Assembly: GCA_012735335.1 (NCBI GenBank)
Contig: JAAYHO010000013.1
Coordinates: 1-16,087 of the forward strand
Direction: 5' to 3'
Length of the DNA stretch: 16,087 nt
Origin: Gammaproteobacteria bacterium
Lineage (GTDB): Bacteria > Pseudomonadota > Gammaproteobacteria > Pseudomonadales > Pseudomonadaceae
Below the pieces are notes generated by a model. It was not told the DNA's origin and searched no databases. It saw only the letters and a program-made list of their open reading frames with translations. Each line of letters begins with the position of its first letter. Within the stretch, counting starts at the first letter, position 1. The translations under genes were made by a program, and so were the position numbers. Shown here piece after piece: positions 8,693-15,544 of this stretch.

Positions 8693-9954
8693 TGACGGAT
8701 GTGCCCATCGCCATGTACAACGTATTTCTCACTGGTCAGCCCTTCCAGGCCAACCGGGCCACGCGCGTGCAGCTTGTCGGTGGAGATACCGATCTCGGCA
8801 CCCAGGCCGTACTCGAAACCGTCAGCGAAACGGGTCGAGGCGTTGACCATGACCGAACTGGAATCCACCTCGGCCAGAAAACGCCGGGCCCGGGTAAAGT
8901 CCTCGGTCACGATCGACTCGGTATGCTGTGAGCTGTACTGATTGATATGGTCCATCGCCTGGTCCATATCCGCCACCACCCGAATCGACAGGATCGGCGC
9001 CAGATACTCGGTCGCCCAGTCTTCCTCGGTGGCCGCCTGAGCCTGCGGCAGAATCCGCCGGGTGGCGTCACAACCACGCAGCTCGACACCCTTGTCCGCA
9101 TACAGCGCAGCCATGCGCGGCAGGAACTCGGCAGCAATGGCCTGGTGCACCAGCAGGGTTTCCATGGCGTTGCACACACCGTAACGGTGGGTCTTGGCGT
9201 TCAGGGTGATGGCTTCGGCCTTGTCCAGATCGGCGCGATCATCCACATACACGTGGCAGATGCCGTCCAGATGCTTGATCACCGGCACCCGGGCATCACG
9301 GCTGATACGTTCGATCAGCCCCTTGCCGCCGCGGGGCACTATCACATCGACGTATTCCGGCATGCTGATCAGCGCGCCAACCGCGGCGCGGTCGGTGGTT
9401 TCCACCACCTGCACCACCTGCTGCGGCAGCCCGGCGGCATCCAGCCCCTGGCGGATGCACTCGGCAATCGCCCGGTTGGAGTGGATGGATTCGGAGCCGC
9501 CGCGCAGAATGCAGGCATTGCCGGACTTCAGACACAGGCTGGCCGCCTCGACCGTGACGTTGGGCCGCGACTCGTAGATGATGCCGATCACGCCCAGCGG
9601 CACGCGCATGCGCCCAACCTGGATGCCGGAGGGCAGATATTTCATGTCACGGATGGCACCAATCGGGTCCGCCAGCGCCGCGACCTGACGCAGCCCCTCG
9701 ACCATGCCCTGCAGGCCCGCCGGGGTAATCGCCAGACGGTCGAGCATGGCATCATCCAGTCCGTTCTCCCGGCCCGCCTGCAGATCCAGCGCATTGGCAG
9801 CGATCAGACTGTCCGCCGCCGCTTCGATAGCCTCGGCGGTAGCCAGCAGTGCCTTGTTCTTGACCGCTGTGGCCGCCCGTGCAATAACACGCGATGCGGC
9901 CCGAGCCTCACGGCCCAGCCCGGTCATGTATTCCTGTACCTGATCAGCACTCAT
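8689..9954 (-). CDS. proA: Gamma-glutamyl phosphate reductase ProA
   Basis: ProA reduces gamma-glutamyl phosphate with NADPH to glutamate-5-semialdehyde, the second step of proline synthesis. It has 421 residues from the ATG at 9952-9954, near E. coli ProA (417). IYESRPNVT (126-134), PRGGKGLI (207-214) and the catalytic cysteine C261 in [14 protein letters not shown] fit the aldehyde dehydrogenase-fold family. The frame stays open upstream to 10230, but that stretch runs antisense through the glycosylase gene and is not ProA-like. A GTG three codons earlier (9961-9963) is a possible alternative start. It is the first gene of the eleven-gene minus-strand block and has a TATAAT box about 36 bases upstream. 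Its usual partner proB is not in the window. Confidence 0.97.
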   Translation of the reverse strand: MSADQVQEYMTGLGREARAASRVIARAATAVKNKALLATAEAIEAAADSLIAANALDLQAGRENGLDDAMLDRLAITPAGLQGMVEGLRQVAALADPIGAIRDMKYLPSGIQVGRMRVPLGVIGIIYESRPNVTVEAASLCLKSGNACILRGGSESIHSNRAIAECIRQGLDAAGLPQQVVQVVETTDRAAVGALISMPEYVDVIVPRGGKGLIERISRDARVPVIKHLDGICHVYVDDRADLDKAEAITLNAKTHRYGVCNAMETLLVHQAIAAEFLPRMAALYADKGVELRGCDATRRILPQAQAATEEDWATEYLAPILSIRVVADMDQAMDHINQYSSQHTESIVTEDFTRARRFLAEVDSSSVMVNASTRFADGFEYGLGAEIGISTDKLHARGPVGLEGLTSEKYVVHGDGHIRQ

Positions 9955-9990
9955 TGCATTCACCAAACCTGCTGCGACAACAAAGCCCGC

Positions 9991-9996
9991 ATTATA
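9991..9996 (-). promoter_or_regulatory. Candidate sigma-70 -10 box for the proA-lipB block
   Basis: The minus strand reads a perfect TATAAT ending 36 bases before the proA ATG, in the only non-coding gap (9955-10044) at the head of the block. The -35 is weak: TGTCCA at 10014-10019 with a 17-base spacer matches the consensus at three of six positions. It would drive proA and possibly the genes after it. Inner promoters are likely too, but I cannot point to a convincing one. Confidence 0.5.
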
Positions 9997-10044
9997 GCGG
10001 CCCCTCGGAGGGCTGGACAGGGCGAACCTGCTATCATCGCTGAT

Positions 10045-10761
10045 ATGTCTGCTACCAATCCTTTCAAGTCTGTTACAACGCCTCTGGACCGGGGCTTCTT
10101 CGAGCATGACAGCCGGGAGCTGGCCACCCGTCTGCTGGGCAAGGTCATCCGCCATTATCACCGGGGGCTGTGGCTGTCGGCGCGCATCATCGAGACCGAA
10201 GCCTACCAGCGCGAGGAAAAGGGCAGCCATTCCTCATTGGGACATACCCAGTCGCGCCGCGCCCTGTTCATGCCGGCGGGTACCCTGTACATGTATTACG
10301 CCCGGGGCGGCGACTCGTTGAACATCAGCTCCGCCGGGGAAGGCGACGGTGTGCTGATCAAGTCCGGTTACCCGGTGGTGGATACCATCAGCGGCCCGGA
10401 CAGCCTGGCACTGATGCGCCAGCTCAACCCGGCGGCCAACGGCGAACCGCGCGACACCCGACGGCTGTGCAATGGCCAGACCCTGCTGTGCCGCTCCCTG
10501 CATCTGAAGGTTCCCGAATGGAATGCCCAGCAACTGGACCCGCAGCGACTGATCATTGACGACGACGGCTACCGCCCGGAACAGATCATCCAGACCGCCC
10601 GACTGGGGATACCTCTGGGGCGGGACGAGCACCTGCCCTACCGTTTCGCGGATATGGCCTACGCACCCTTCTGCACCCGCAATCCGCTGGGTCGCACCCG
10701 GCTGGAAGGCCGTGACTACCGTCTGCTCGACCCGGTACCGGATGCATGGAAAACCTGCTGA
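10045..10761 (+). CDS. mpg: DNA-3-methyladenine glycosylase (AAG/MPG family)
   Basis: This base-excision repair enzyme removes alkylated purines such as 3-methyladenine (EC 3.2.2.21). The 238-residue protein aligns with human AAG landmarks: IIETEAY (48-54), whose E52 and Y54 correspond to catalytic E125 and stacking Y127; a histidine at 62 like H136; [10 protein letters not shown] (79-88), including the region of Y157/Y159; and SLNISS (91-96) with GDGVLI after it. The ATG at 10045-10047 is the only sensible start, yet no Shine-Dalgarno is seen within 20 bases, so the mRNA may be leaderless or have a very short leader. It is divergent from proA, with a 90-base gap. Its last 16 bases overlap the start of the DedA gene, suggesting one transcript. 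It is not the HhH-type AlkA or Tag enzyme. Confidence 0.92.
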   Translation: MSATNPFKSVTTPLDRGFFEHDSRELATRLLGKVIRHYHRGLWLSARIIETEAYQREEKGSHSSLGHTQSRRALFMPAGTLYMYYARGGDSLNISSAGEGDGVLIKSGYPVVDTISGPDSLALMRQLNPAANGEPRDTRRLCNGQTLLCRSLHLKVPEWNAQQLDPQRLIIDDDGYRPEQIIQTARLGIPLGRDEHLPYRFADMAYAPFCTRNPLGRTRLEGRDYRLLDPVPDAWKTC

Positions 10762-11966
10762 CCGGTGAACTGCTGAGCTGGCTGGCCAGCCACACCCGCT
10801 GGCTGGGACTGGCGATTTTCCTGATTGCCATGGTCGAATCGCTGGCCGTAGCCGGACTGCTGGTACCCGGGGTACTGCTGCTGTTTGCCGCTGCCGCGCT
10901 GGCCGGTGGTGGCGGTCTGAGTCTGCTGGCCACACTCGGCTGGGCCTTTGCCGGCGCAGTCTGTGGTGACATGCTGAGTTTTGCCCTGGGCCGCTGGTTC
11001 CATCAAGACATCCGCCAGCTGCGCCTGTTCGCCCGCCACCCGCACTGGCTGGACCGGGGCGAAAGCTTCTTCCGCCGCTACGGCACCTACAGCATAGTGC
11101 TGGGCCGCTTTATCGGCCCCATCCGCCCGATCATTCCGTTGATCGCTGGCATGTTCGACATGCCCGTGTGGCGCTTCGTGCTGGTCAATGTGTTGTCTGC
11201 ACTGGCCTGGGCCCCGGTGTATGTCCTGCCGGGCTTTGTCACCGGCAGCGCCACTCGCTGGCCGGTGCCTGACTCCTTCTGGAACGAAGCACTGCTGCTG
11301 GTCGGCGGCCTGGCCGGCTTCGCCTTTATCCTGCTGTTGCTGCTGCGCGCACAGAAACGCTGGAGCAGCCTGGCCGCTGCACTGCTGTGCCTGGTCACAC
11401 TACTGGGGCTGACCAGCGCCGCGCCCTGGCTCGGAGTACTCTACGCCACCCTGGATGGCTGGCTGAGCCAGGCCCAGTGGTCACTGATACCGCCCCTTGC
11501 ACCACTGGCAGGCGACGCCTTCCTGCTGCAGAGCTACCTGCCGATCGTCATCACCCTGCTGTTGCTGCGCCGCGGCTGGCATCTCCTGTTACTGCTCACC
11601 AGCAGCCTGCTGTGCCTGGCGGTCGGCCTGCTGCCCGGAGCGGGCTCCAGCCATCTGGCACTGGTGCTGAACATGCTGATGACAGTGGTGGTACTGAGCA
11701 ATCGTCAGCAGAGCTTCTGGCTGCGCCTGAGCTGGGGACTCTACGCCGCCCCGCTGTGCGCGGTCCCGATCATCACCTGGCTGACCCTGCCACTGTCCCT
11801 GCCGGTGGTCCTGGCCAGCATTCTCCAGGCTGCCAGCGCAGCCCTGCTGGCCCTGTGGCTGGTGGAACGGGCTGCGCCGTTGCAACCGCTGCTGCGCCCC
11901 TGGTCGATATTGCTGCCAGGCTGGCCCTTGCTCGCCGGTGTCCTGCTGCTGATAGGAGTCAGCTGA
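10746..11966 (+). CDS. DedA family membrane protein with degenerate PAP2-like C-terminal half
   Basis: The 406-residue protein is almost wholly hydrophobic. Residues 1 to about 200 form a DedA (SNARE-associated/VTT) domain: E31 and GLLVPG (37-42), GDMLSFALGR (74-83), and LGRFIGPIRPIIPLIAG (119-135) with the conserved R121 and R127. DedA proteins act in the inner membrane, are tied to proton motive force and envelope homeostasis, and some are undecaprenyl-phosphate flippases. Residues 205-406 resemble the PAP2 phosphatase half of DedA-PAP2 fusions (AGDAFLLQSYLPIVITLLLLR near 255-275), but the Lys-Arg-Pro motif is missing, PSGH is reduced to SSH (301-303), and no SR...H motif follows. This half is probably not a phosphatase. 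The start has no clear Shine-Dalgarno and overlaps the glycosylase gene. The first half is certain; the second is inference. Confidence 0.88.
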   Translation: MENLLTGELLSWLASHTRWLGLAIFLIAMVESLAVAGLLVPGVLLLFAAAALAGGGGLSLLATLGWAFAGAVCGDMLSFALGRWFHQDIRQLRLFARHPHWLDRGESFFRRYGTYSIVLGRFIGPIRPIIPLIAGMFDMPVWRFVLVNVLSALAWAPVYVLPGFVTGSATRWPVPDSFWNEALLLVGGLAGFAFILLLLLRAQKRWSSLAAALLCLVTLLGLTSAAPWLGVLYATLDGWLSQAQWSLIPPLAPLAGDAFLLQSYLPIVITLLLLRRGWHLLLLLTSSLLCLAVGLLPGAGSSHLALVLNMLMTVVVLSNRQQSFWLRLSWGLYAAPLCAVPIITWLTLPLSLPVVLASILQAASAALLALWLVERAAPLQPLLRPWSILLPGWPLLAGVLLLIGVS

Positions 11967-11972
11967 ACAGGA

Positions 11973-11994
11973 GTATCGAGTTCCATCTCGATAC
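11973..11994 (+). terminator. Hairpin just after the DedA gene
   Basis: GTATCGAG-TTCCAT-CTCGATAC forms a perfect 8-pair stem with a 6-base loop starting seven bases after the DedA stop. No T-run follows, so it may be a weak or factor-assisted terminator, an mRNA-protecting stem, or part of the repeat unit beside it. Confidence 0.45.
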
Positions 11995-12009
11995 AGCGCG
12001 CTACGTCCC

Positions 12010-12103
12010 GGGAACGTCGAGCACCAGCTCGATGAGCGAAGTCAGCCTATAACACCGTACTTCCTGCCAGCCCACTGGACGAGCTGGTGCTCGTCCCTCC
12101 CAG
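12010..12103. repeat. Paired inverted REP-like hairpins (BIME-like), copy 2
   Basis: This is the second copy of the element at 34-109. The left hairpin (12017-12032) is TCGAGC-ACCA-GCTCGA; the right one (12077-12096) is GGACGAGC-TGGT-GCTCGTCC, a perfect 8-pair stem flanked by CCTCCC (GGGAGG when read outward). The first 29 bases are identical to copy 1. The stretch between the arms is different and longer (38 bases against 20), so the conserved units are the hairpins and not the spacer. It fills most of the gap between the DedA and MaoC genes. The rest of the gap (12104-12259) shows no gene and only a weak TTGACC box at 12179-12184 without a good -10. Confidence 0.82.
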
Positions 12104-12249
12104 GGGTGGAGCCCGGCGCTTCAGACCAGCTTGAGCTACGGTTACAGCATTCAGCACACCAATGAAAGCCCCCATCCATTGACCCTGCCTGGCGCCCTTG
12201 CAACCATGACTCGGCTTTCCCACTTTCGGGCCAACAACAAGATCACCAT

Positions 12250-12253
12250 GGAG
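12250..12253 (+). promoter_or_regulatory. Ribosome binding site deciding the MaoC start
   Basis: GGAG lies six bases before the ATG at 12260-12262. It selects this start over in-frame codons further upstream (from 12131), whose translation is not conserved in the family. Confidence 0.65.
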
Positions 12254-12259
12254 AGTGTC

Positions 12260-12715
12260 ATGACCACAGTTACCGTTTCCGAGCTGCCTTCCTTTGTCGG
12301 CAAGGACCTGGGCCATTCCGAATGGCTGCTGATCGATCAGGATCGGGTCAACCAGTTTGCCGATTGCACCGGCGACCACCAGTTCATCCATATTGATGAA
12401 GAAAAGGCCAAACAGACGCCCTTCGGCGGCACCATTGCCCATGGCTTTCTGTCACTATCTCTGATCCCAGCCCTGTCAGCCGGACTAGCAATCCGCCCGG
12501 AAGGTCTGAAGATGGCGGTGAACTACGGTCTGGACAGCGTACGCTTCATCCAGCCGGTTCGGGTCGGCTCGCGGGTGCGCATGCAGCTGACCGTGGTGGA
12601 GGTAACCGAGAAGAACCCCGGCCAGTGGCTGGTCAAATCCCGTGCCACACTGGAAATCGAAGGGGTGGAAAAACCTGCTTATATCGCCGAGACGCTGGCG
12701 CTGTATTTCGTCTGA
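12260..12715 (+). CDS. MaoC-type (R)-specific enoyl-CoA hydratase
   Basis: Single hot-dog-fold proteins of this type hydrate trans-2-enoyl-CoA to (R)-3-hydroxyacyl-CoA, linking fatty acid oxidation to PHA or fatty acid synthesis. The protein has 151 residues, the same length I recall for the mycobacterial homologue Rv0130. The hydratase motif is clear: FADCTGDHQFIHID (33-46) with the catalytic pair D39 and H44 (D40/H45 in Rv0130), followed by PFGGTIAHGFLSLSL (54-68). It appears monocistronic, with the REP-like repeat before it and a convergent lipoprotein gene after it. The physiological substrate cannot be read from the sequence; PhaJ is one possibility, but this protein looks closer to the NodN/Rv0130 branch. 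Confidence 0.9.
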   Translation: MTTVTVSELPSFVGKDLGHSEWLLIDQDRVNQFADCTGDHQFIHIDEEKAKQTPFGGTIAHGFLSLSLIPALSAGLAIRPEGLKMAVNYGLDSVRFIQPVRVGSRVRMQLTVVEVTEKNPGQWLVKSRATLEIEGVEKPAYIAETLALYFV

Positions 12716-12730
12716 CGTGATCTTGAAGGT

Positions 12731-12755
12731 GTAGCATCCGAGCCTCGGGCGCTAC
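12731..12755. repeat. GTAGC-type palindrome between convergent genes
   Basis: GTAGC-AT-CCGA-GCC-TCGG-GC-GCTAC is an almost complete palindrome in the 55-base gap between the MaoC gene and the lipoprotein gene. Its GTAG head resembles Pseudomonas REP sequences, and its place suits a two-way terminator. A second, mutually exclusive stem is possible: CCGAGCC (12738-12744) with GGCTCGG (12763-12769). It is unlike the ACCA-loop hairpins at 34 and 12010. No T-run is present. Confidence 0.5.
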
Positions 12756-12770
12756 GCCGGCTGGCTCGGC

Positions 12771-13202
12771 TCATTCCCAGTCCAGCCTATACAATAACCA
12801 CTCACCCTCCTCCAGCTCCCAGACACTGTTAACCCGGTAGTACTCCAACCGCTCGGGGATCAGGCCCTGGGCGCCGGTTACTGCTACCTGAGCGGTGCAC
12901 TGGCCGCGGTAGTTGAAGCCGGTATCCAACTGGCACTGGCGGTTGACCACCAGGATATTGACGTTCTTATATCGCATGAACAGCCCCAGCATCTGCTGAC
13001 GGGCCGCCTGCCGGTTGTAATGCTGCTGGGCAAGAAAATCATCATGCAGCTGCCTTGCAGCCGCCCCCGCCTGCCTGCTCTCAAGACTGGCTTGCAGCCG
13101 CTCGGCTGCCTCATTCAGCGCATCCTCGGGTGACGACGAGCTACAAGCTGCCACAGCCAGAACGCCGAGCATATATAGTAAATTTCGCACAAGCCGGTAC
13201 AT
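12771..13202 (-). CDS. Small hypothetical lipoprotein
   Basis: The 143-residue product starts with a lipoprotein signal (MYRLVRNLLYMLGVLAVAAC), with C20 as the lipid site and Ser at +2, predicting the outer membrane. After a Ser run and an Ala/Gln-rich helical part (about 25-70), the second half looks like a beta-rich fold with a Cys pair (RQCQLDTG and RGQCTAQV) and ends WELEEGEWLLYRLDWE. That ending recalls small NTF2-like or DUF4878-like lipoproteins, but I do not recognise the family and assign no function. The start at 13200-13202 has GGGG six bases before it; an in-frame ATG at 13212-13214 would add four residues. It follows the sulfatase gene in the same direction after a hairpin, so it may have its own promoter. 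Confidence 0.75.
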   Translation of the reverse strand: MYRLVRNLLYMLGVLAVAACSSSSPEDALNEAAERLQASLESRQAGAAARQLHDDFLAQQHYNRQAARQQMLGLFMRYKNVNILVVNRQCQLDTGFNYRGQCTAQVAVTGAQGLIPERLEYYRVNSVWELEEGEWLLYRLDWE

Positions 13203-13254
13203 ATCAATCCCCATGGAGCACAAAGATCCCCCATCCTCACCAGAGGCCTGCACA

Positions 13255-13288
13255 GCACAAGCCCCGGCCAGTCTGACCGGGGCTGTGC
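13255..13288 (-). terminator. Probable terminator hairpin of the sulfatase gene
   Basis: A 12-pair GC-rich stem with one bulged A (GCACA-A-GCCCCGG at 13255-13267, CCGGGGCTGTGC at 13277-13288) and a 9-base loop begins 12 bases after the sulfatase stop. On the minus strand it is followed by TGTGCAGG and not a U-run, so termination may be partial. It is the only notable structure in the gap 13203-13300. Confidence 0.5.
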
Positions 13289-13300
13289 AGTGAAGTGCAG

Positions 13301-15505
13301 CTATTGCGGGCAGGCTCCCATATTGGCCTGAATGATAGCCAGATCCTGGGCATCGGTCAGGCCATCGTGGTTGAAGTCGTAGGTGCTTGACTCGCCCCAC
13401 TCCGCGCTGAGCCGGGCGTGGTTGTCGATGTCTTCCTGATCAACGACCCCATCACTGTTGCCATCACCCGGGCAGGCCTGGTGTGAACTCAGCAGCAGCT
13501 CCAGTTGATGTACCAGTTGCTGGTAGTTCTCTTCTTCGACAGCGGTTCGAGCCGTTTCCGGGATGTCCTCGCCTTCACGATCCAGCTTCGGCTCGGGCAC
13601 TGCCTGATCGATACGATAGAACTCTTCGGTTTCTGTGCGGACGCCGCTATCCGTCAACGGATCGTAATCCAACGCTACGTTACGCACCAATTTGTATTCA
13701 TCGTTGCGTATGGCCATGTAGTCCGTGGCCCCCATGGTGATCTGGTCGAGACCATTTTCAAAGAGGGTCTGATTGACCTGCCAACAATGCTCTACAGCCT
13801 TGATAGGATCCCCCTCTTCGGTGCCCACATCCGCCCCTGGCCCCCACCATACACCGCCGTTATCGAAGCAGATCTGCTTGGACATCGGCGTATGGGAACA
13901 GAAGTTCTCATTGAACACACAGGGGCCATTCACCGCATCGTTGGCCTGAATATTCAGCGCACCATGGGTGAAGTTGACTTCGCGTACACTGTCGCGCTCG
14001 GGGTTGCTCAGATAGGACAGCATCTCCTCGGCGTCAGTGCCACCGGGCACGACCTGATCCAGGTCCACACCGGCGATATCGGCAAAGAGCTGGTAGAGGT
14101 CAACCGCATTGACCATATGCTCGACATTGCGGCCGGGCTGCTCGACCAGTGGTCCCGATACCACCAGGGGGACCCAGACGCCGGTCTGATAGGCCGAGCC
14201 CTTGGCGCGGCTCAGGTCAAAGCCGGCCTTGACTGTAGGTGCAAAGGAACCGTTATCCCCGACCACGACAACCACGGTGTTGCTGGCTTGCGGATCGTAG
14301 CTCAGGCCGCCATCACTGGTACGGGTGGCGAGGCCGGTTTCCACCAGCAGTCGTCCCAGTTCGGTGTCCAGGGACTCGATCAGCGCATCGGTGATACCTC
14401 TCTGATTGAGCGGCGCATCCGAGGTACAGTTGGCCACCAGCGAGTTGGCGGCACCGGAAGGCACCAGGTCTCTTGGCGGATGTTGCAACGGCGTATGGGC
14501 TGAACTGAAGCTGACGGTCGCCATCCACGGTGTGTCGTCACTACGGCTGTTGATCCAGTCAATCGCGGAATCGACTTCAATCGTGGCTCGATAGCCGCGC
14601 GAGCGTGGGTCAGTCAGACTGACATCCTCCACCTCACCGTCCCAGTTGATCAGCAGTTTGGAAACATAGTGGGCATTCTCTATCTCGAAGTTCACCAGGC
14701 CGTCCAGCGCGCTCAGCTCCACTTCGTCAGCCAGACAAGCCTGCCCCGGCACCAACACGCCGCCCTGAGTAAGGCACTGCAAACCGGCCGGATCGCCACC
14801 CAGCTCCCCGGCCATCTCGGAACAACTGGCGCGACTGTCGGTTTGAGGAATATAGCAGGCACCGGCATGGGCACCGTCTGGATGAGCTGCTCCAGGCACA
14901 AAGCCACAGGAATAGCTGACACCTTCAGGAGCAACTCCACCTGCGGTGGTATCAATCGATGCGGGCAAGCCACCCCATCCGTAGAAATACTCCCAGCCCA
15001 GAGCCGCAGGGGCAGCGTTGCCCGCCGGGTTGTTCTCCGGCCCGCCCATATGGTACTTACCGAACATGCCGCTCTCATAACCTGCGGCGGCCAACACTTT
15101 GGGCACGGTCATGGTGAAGGGCGACACATGGGAGTTGGCCAGATCGTCTGGCCCGATCGCCTGCAGGACGTTGGTCCGCATCGGGTAGAGCCCGGTCATG
15201 AAGGTCGCCCGGCTCGGCGAACATTCAGGCATGGCCCAGGTATTACGGAAACGGATGCCGCTATCAGCCAGGGCATCGATGGAGGGTACCGCTGGCGGCC
15301 CGGCGATATCGGCGCCGCCGTAACCGAAGGATTCCATCTGATCGATACCGACGTCTTCCATGATGACGAACAGGATATTCGGCGGCTGATCGCTTGGTGG
15401 CGGATCATTGGATGATGAAGAACTGCTGCCACTGTCGAGCCAGCAGGATGCCAGCGACATGGAAGCAACCAGCAACACACCTTGGCCTAAGAGTTTGAAC
15501 TGCAT
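13301..15505 (-). CDS. Lipoprotein sulfatase (formylglycine type) with dockerin-like C-terminus
   Basis: The 734-residue protein should hydrolyse a sulfate ester outside the cytoplasm. The lipoprotein signal ends SLASC (C21); a Ser/Asp/Pro linker follows. The sulfatase domain starts at NILFVIMEDVG (43-53, metal ligands E50/D51). CSPSRATFMTG (95-105) is the formylglycine motif: C95 must be converted by FGE or a similar enzyme, and R99 supports it. Other active-site residues visible are K150 and H152 (FGKYHMG), H337 (SSAHTPL), D417-N418 (GDNGS) and K435 (RAKGSAYQTG). Two Cys-rich insertions (about 200-257 and 529-574) suggest disulfides. Residues 678-732 hold two EF-hand-like loops (D681-D692 and D710-D721) between two cysteines, a dockerin-type calcium module. 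AGGG lies seven bases before the ATG. The substrate is unknown. Confidence 0.93.
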   Translation of the reverse strand: MQFKLLGQGVLLVASMSLASCWLDSGSSSSSSNDPPPSDQPPNILFVIMEDVGIDQMESFGYGGADIAGPPAVPSIDALADSGIRFRNTWAMPECSPSRATFMTGLYPMRTNVLQAIGPDDLANSHVSPFTMTVPKVLAAAGYESGMFGKYHMGGPENNPAGNAAPAALGWEYFYGWGGLPASIDTTAGGVAPEGVSYSCGFVPGAAHPDGAHAGACYIPQTDSRASCSEMAGELGGDPAGLQCLTQGGVLVPGQACLADEVELSALDGLVNFEIENAHYVSKLLINWDGEVEDVSLTDPRSRGYRATIEVDSAIDWINSRSDDTPWMATVSFSSAHTPLQHPPRDLVPSGAANSLVANCTSDAPLNQRGITDALIESLDTELGRLLVETGLATRTSDGGLSYDPQASNTVVVVVGDNGSFAPTVKAGFDLSRAKGSAYQTGVWVPLVVSGPLVEQPGRNVEHMVNAVDLYQLFADIAGVDLDQVVPGGTDAEEMLSYLSNPERDSVREVNFTHGALNIQANDAVNGPCVFNENFCSHTPMSKQICFDNGGVWWGPGADVGTEEGDPIKAVEHCWQVNQTLFENGLDQITMGATDYMAIRNDEYKLVRNVALDYDPLTDSGVRTETEEFYRIDQAVPEPKLDREGEDIPETARTAVEEENYQQLVHQLELLLSSHQACPGDGNSDGVVDQEDIDNHARLSAEWGESSTYDFNHDGLTDAQDLAIIQANMGACPQ

Positions 15506-15544
15506 GGCATATCCCTCTCTTGCTTTTTTTATCGGGCATTGGCC

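Noticed and set aside
8947..10044. Long plus-strand open frame upstream of and in frame with the glycosylase
   Set aside because: This part is antisense to proA and runs into the true glycosylase frame. Similarity to the AAG family begins only after the ATG at 10045.
9955..10230. N-terminal extension of proA
   Set aside because: It overlaps the glycosylase gene on the other strand and would add residues not found in ProA. The ATG at 9954 gives the normal length and leaves the TATAAT box outside the gene.
12179..12207. Promoter for the MaoC gene (TTGACC at 12179-12184)
   Set aside because: The -35 is good, but the best -10 at a 17-base spacing (AACCAT) matches only three positions.
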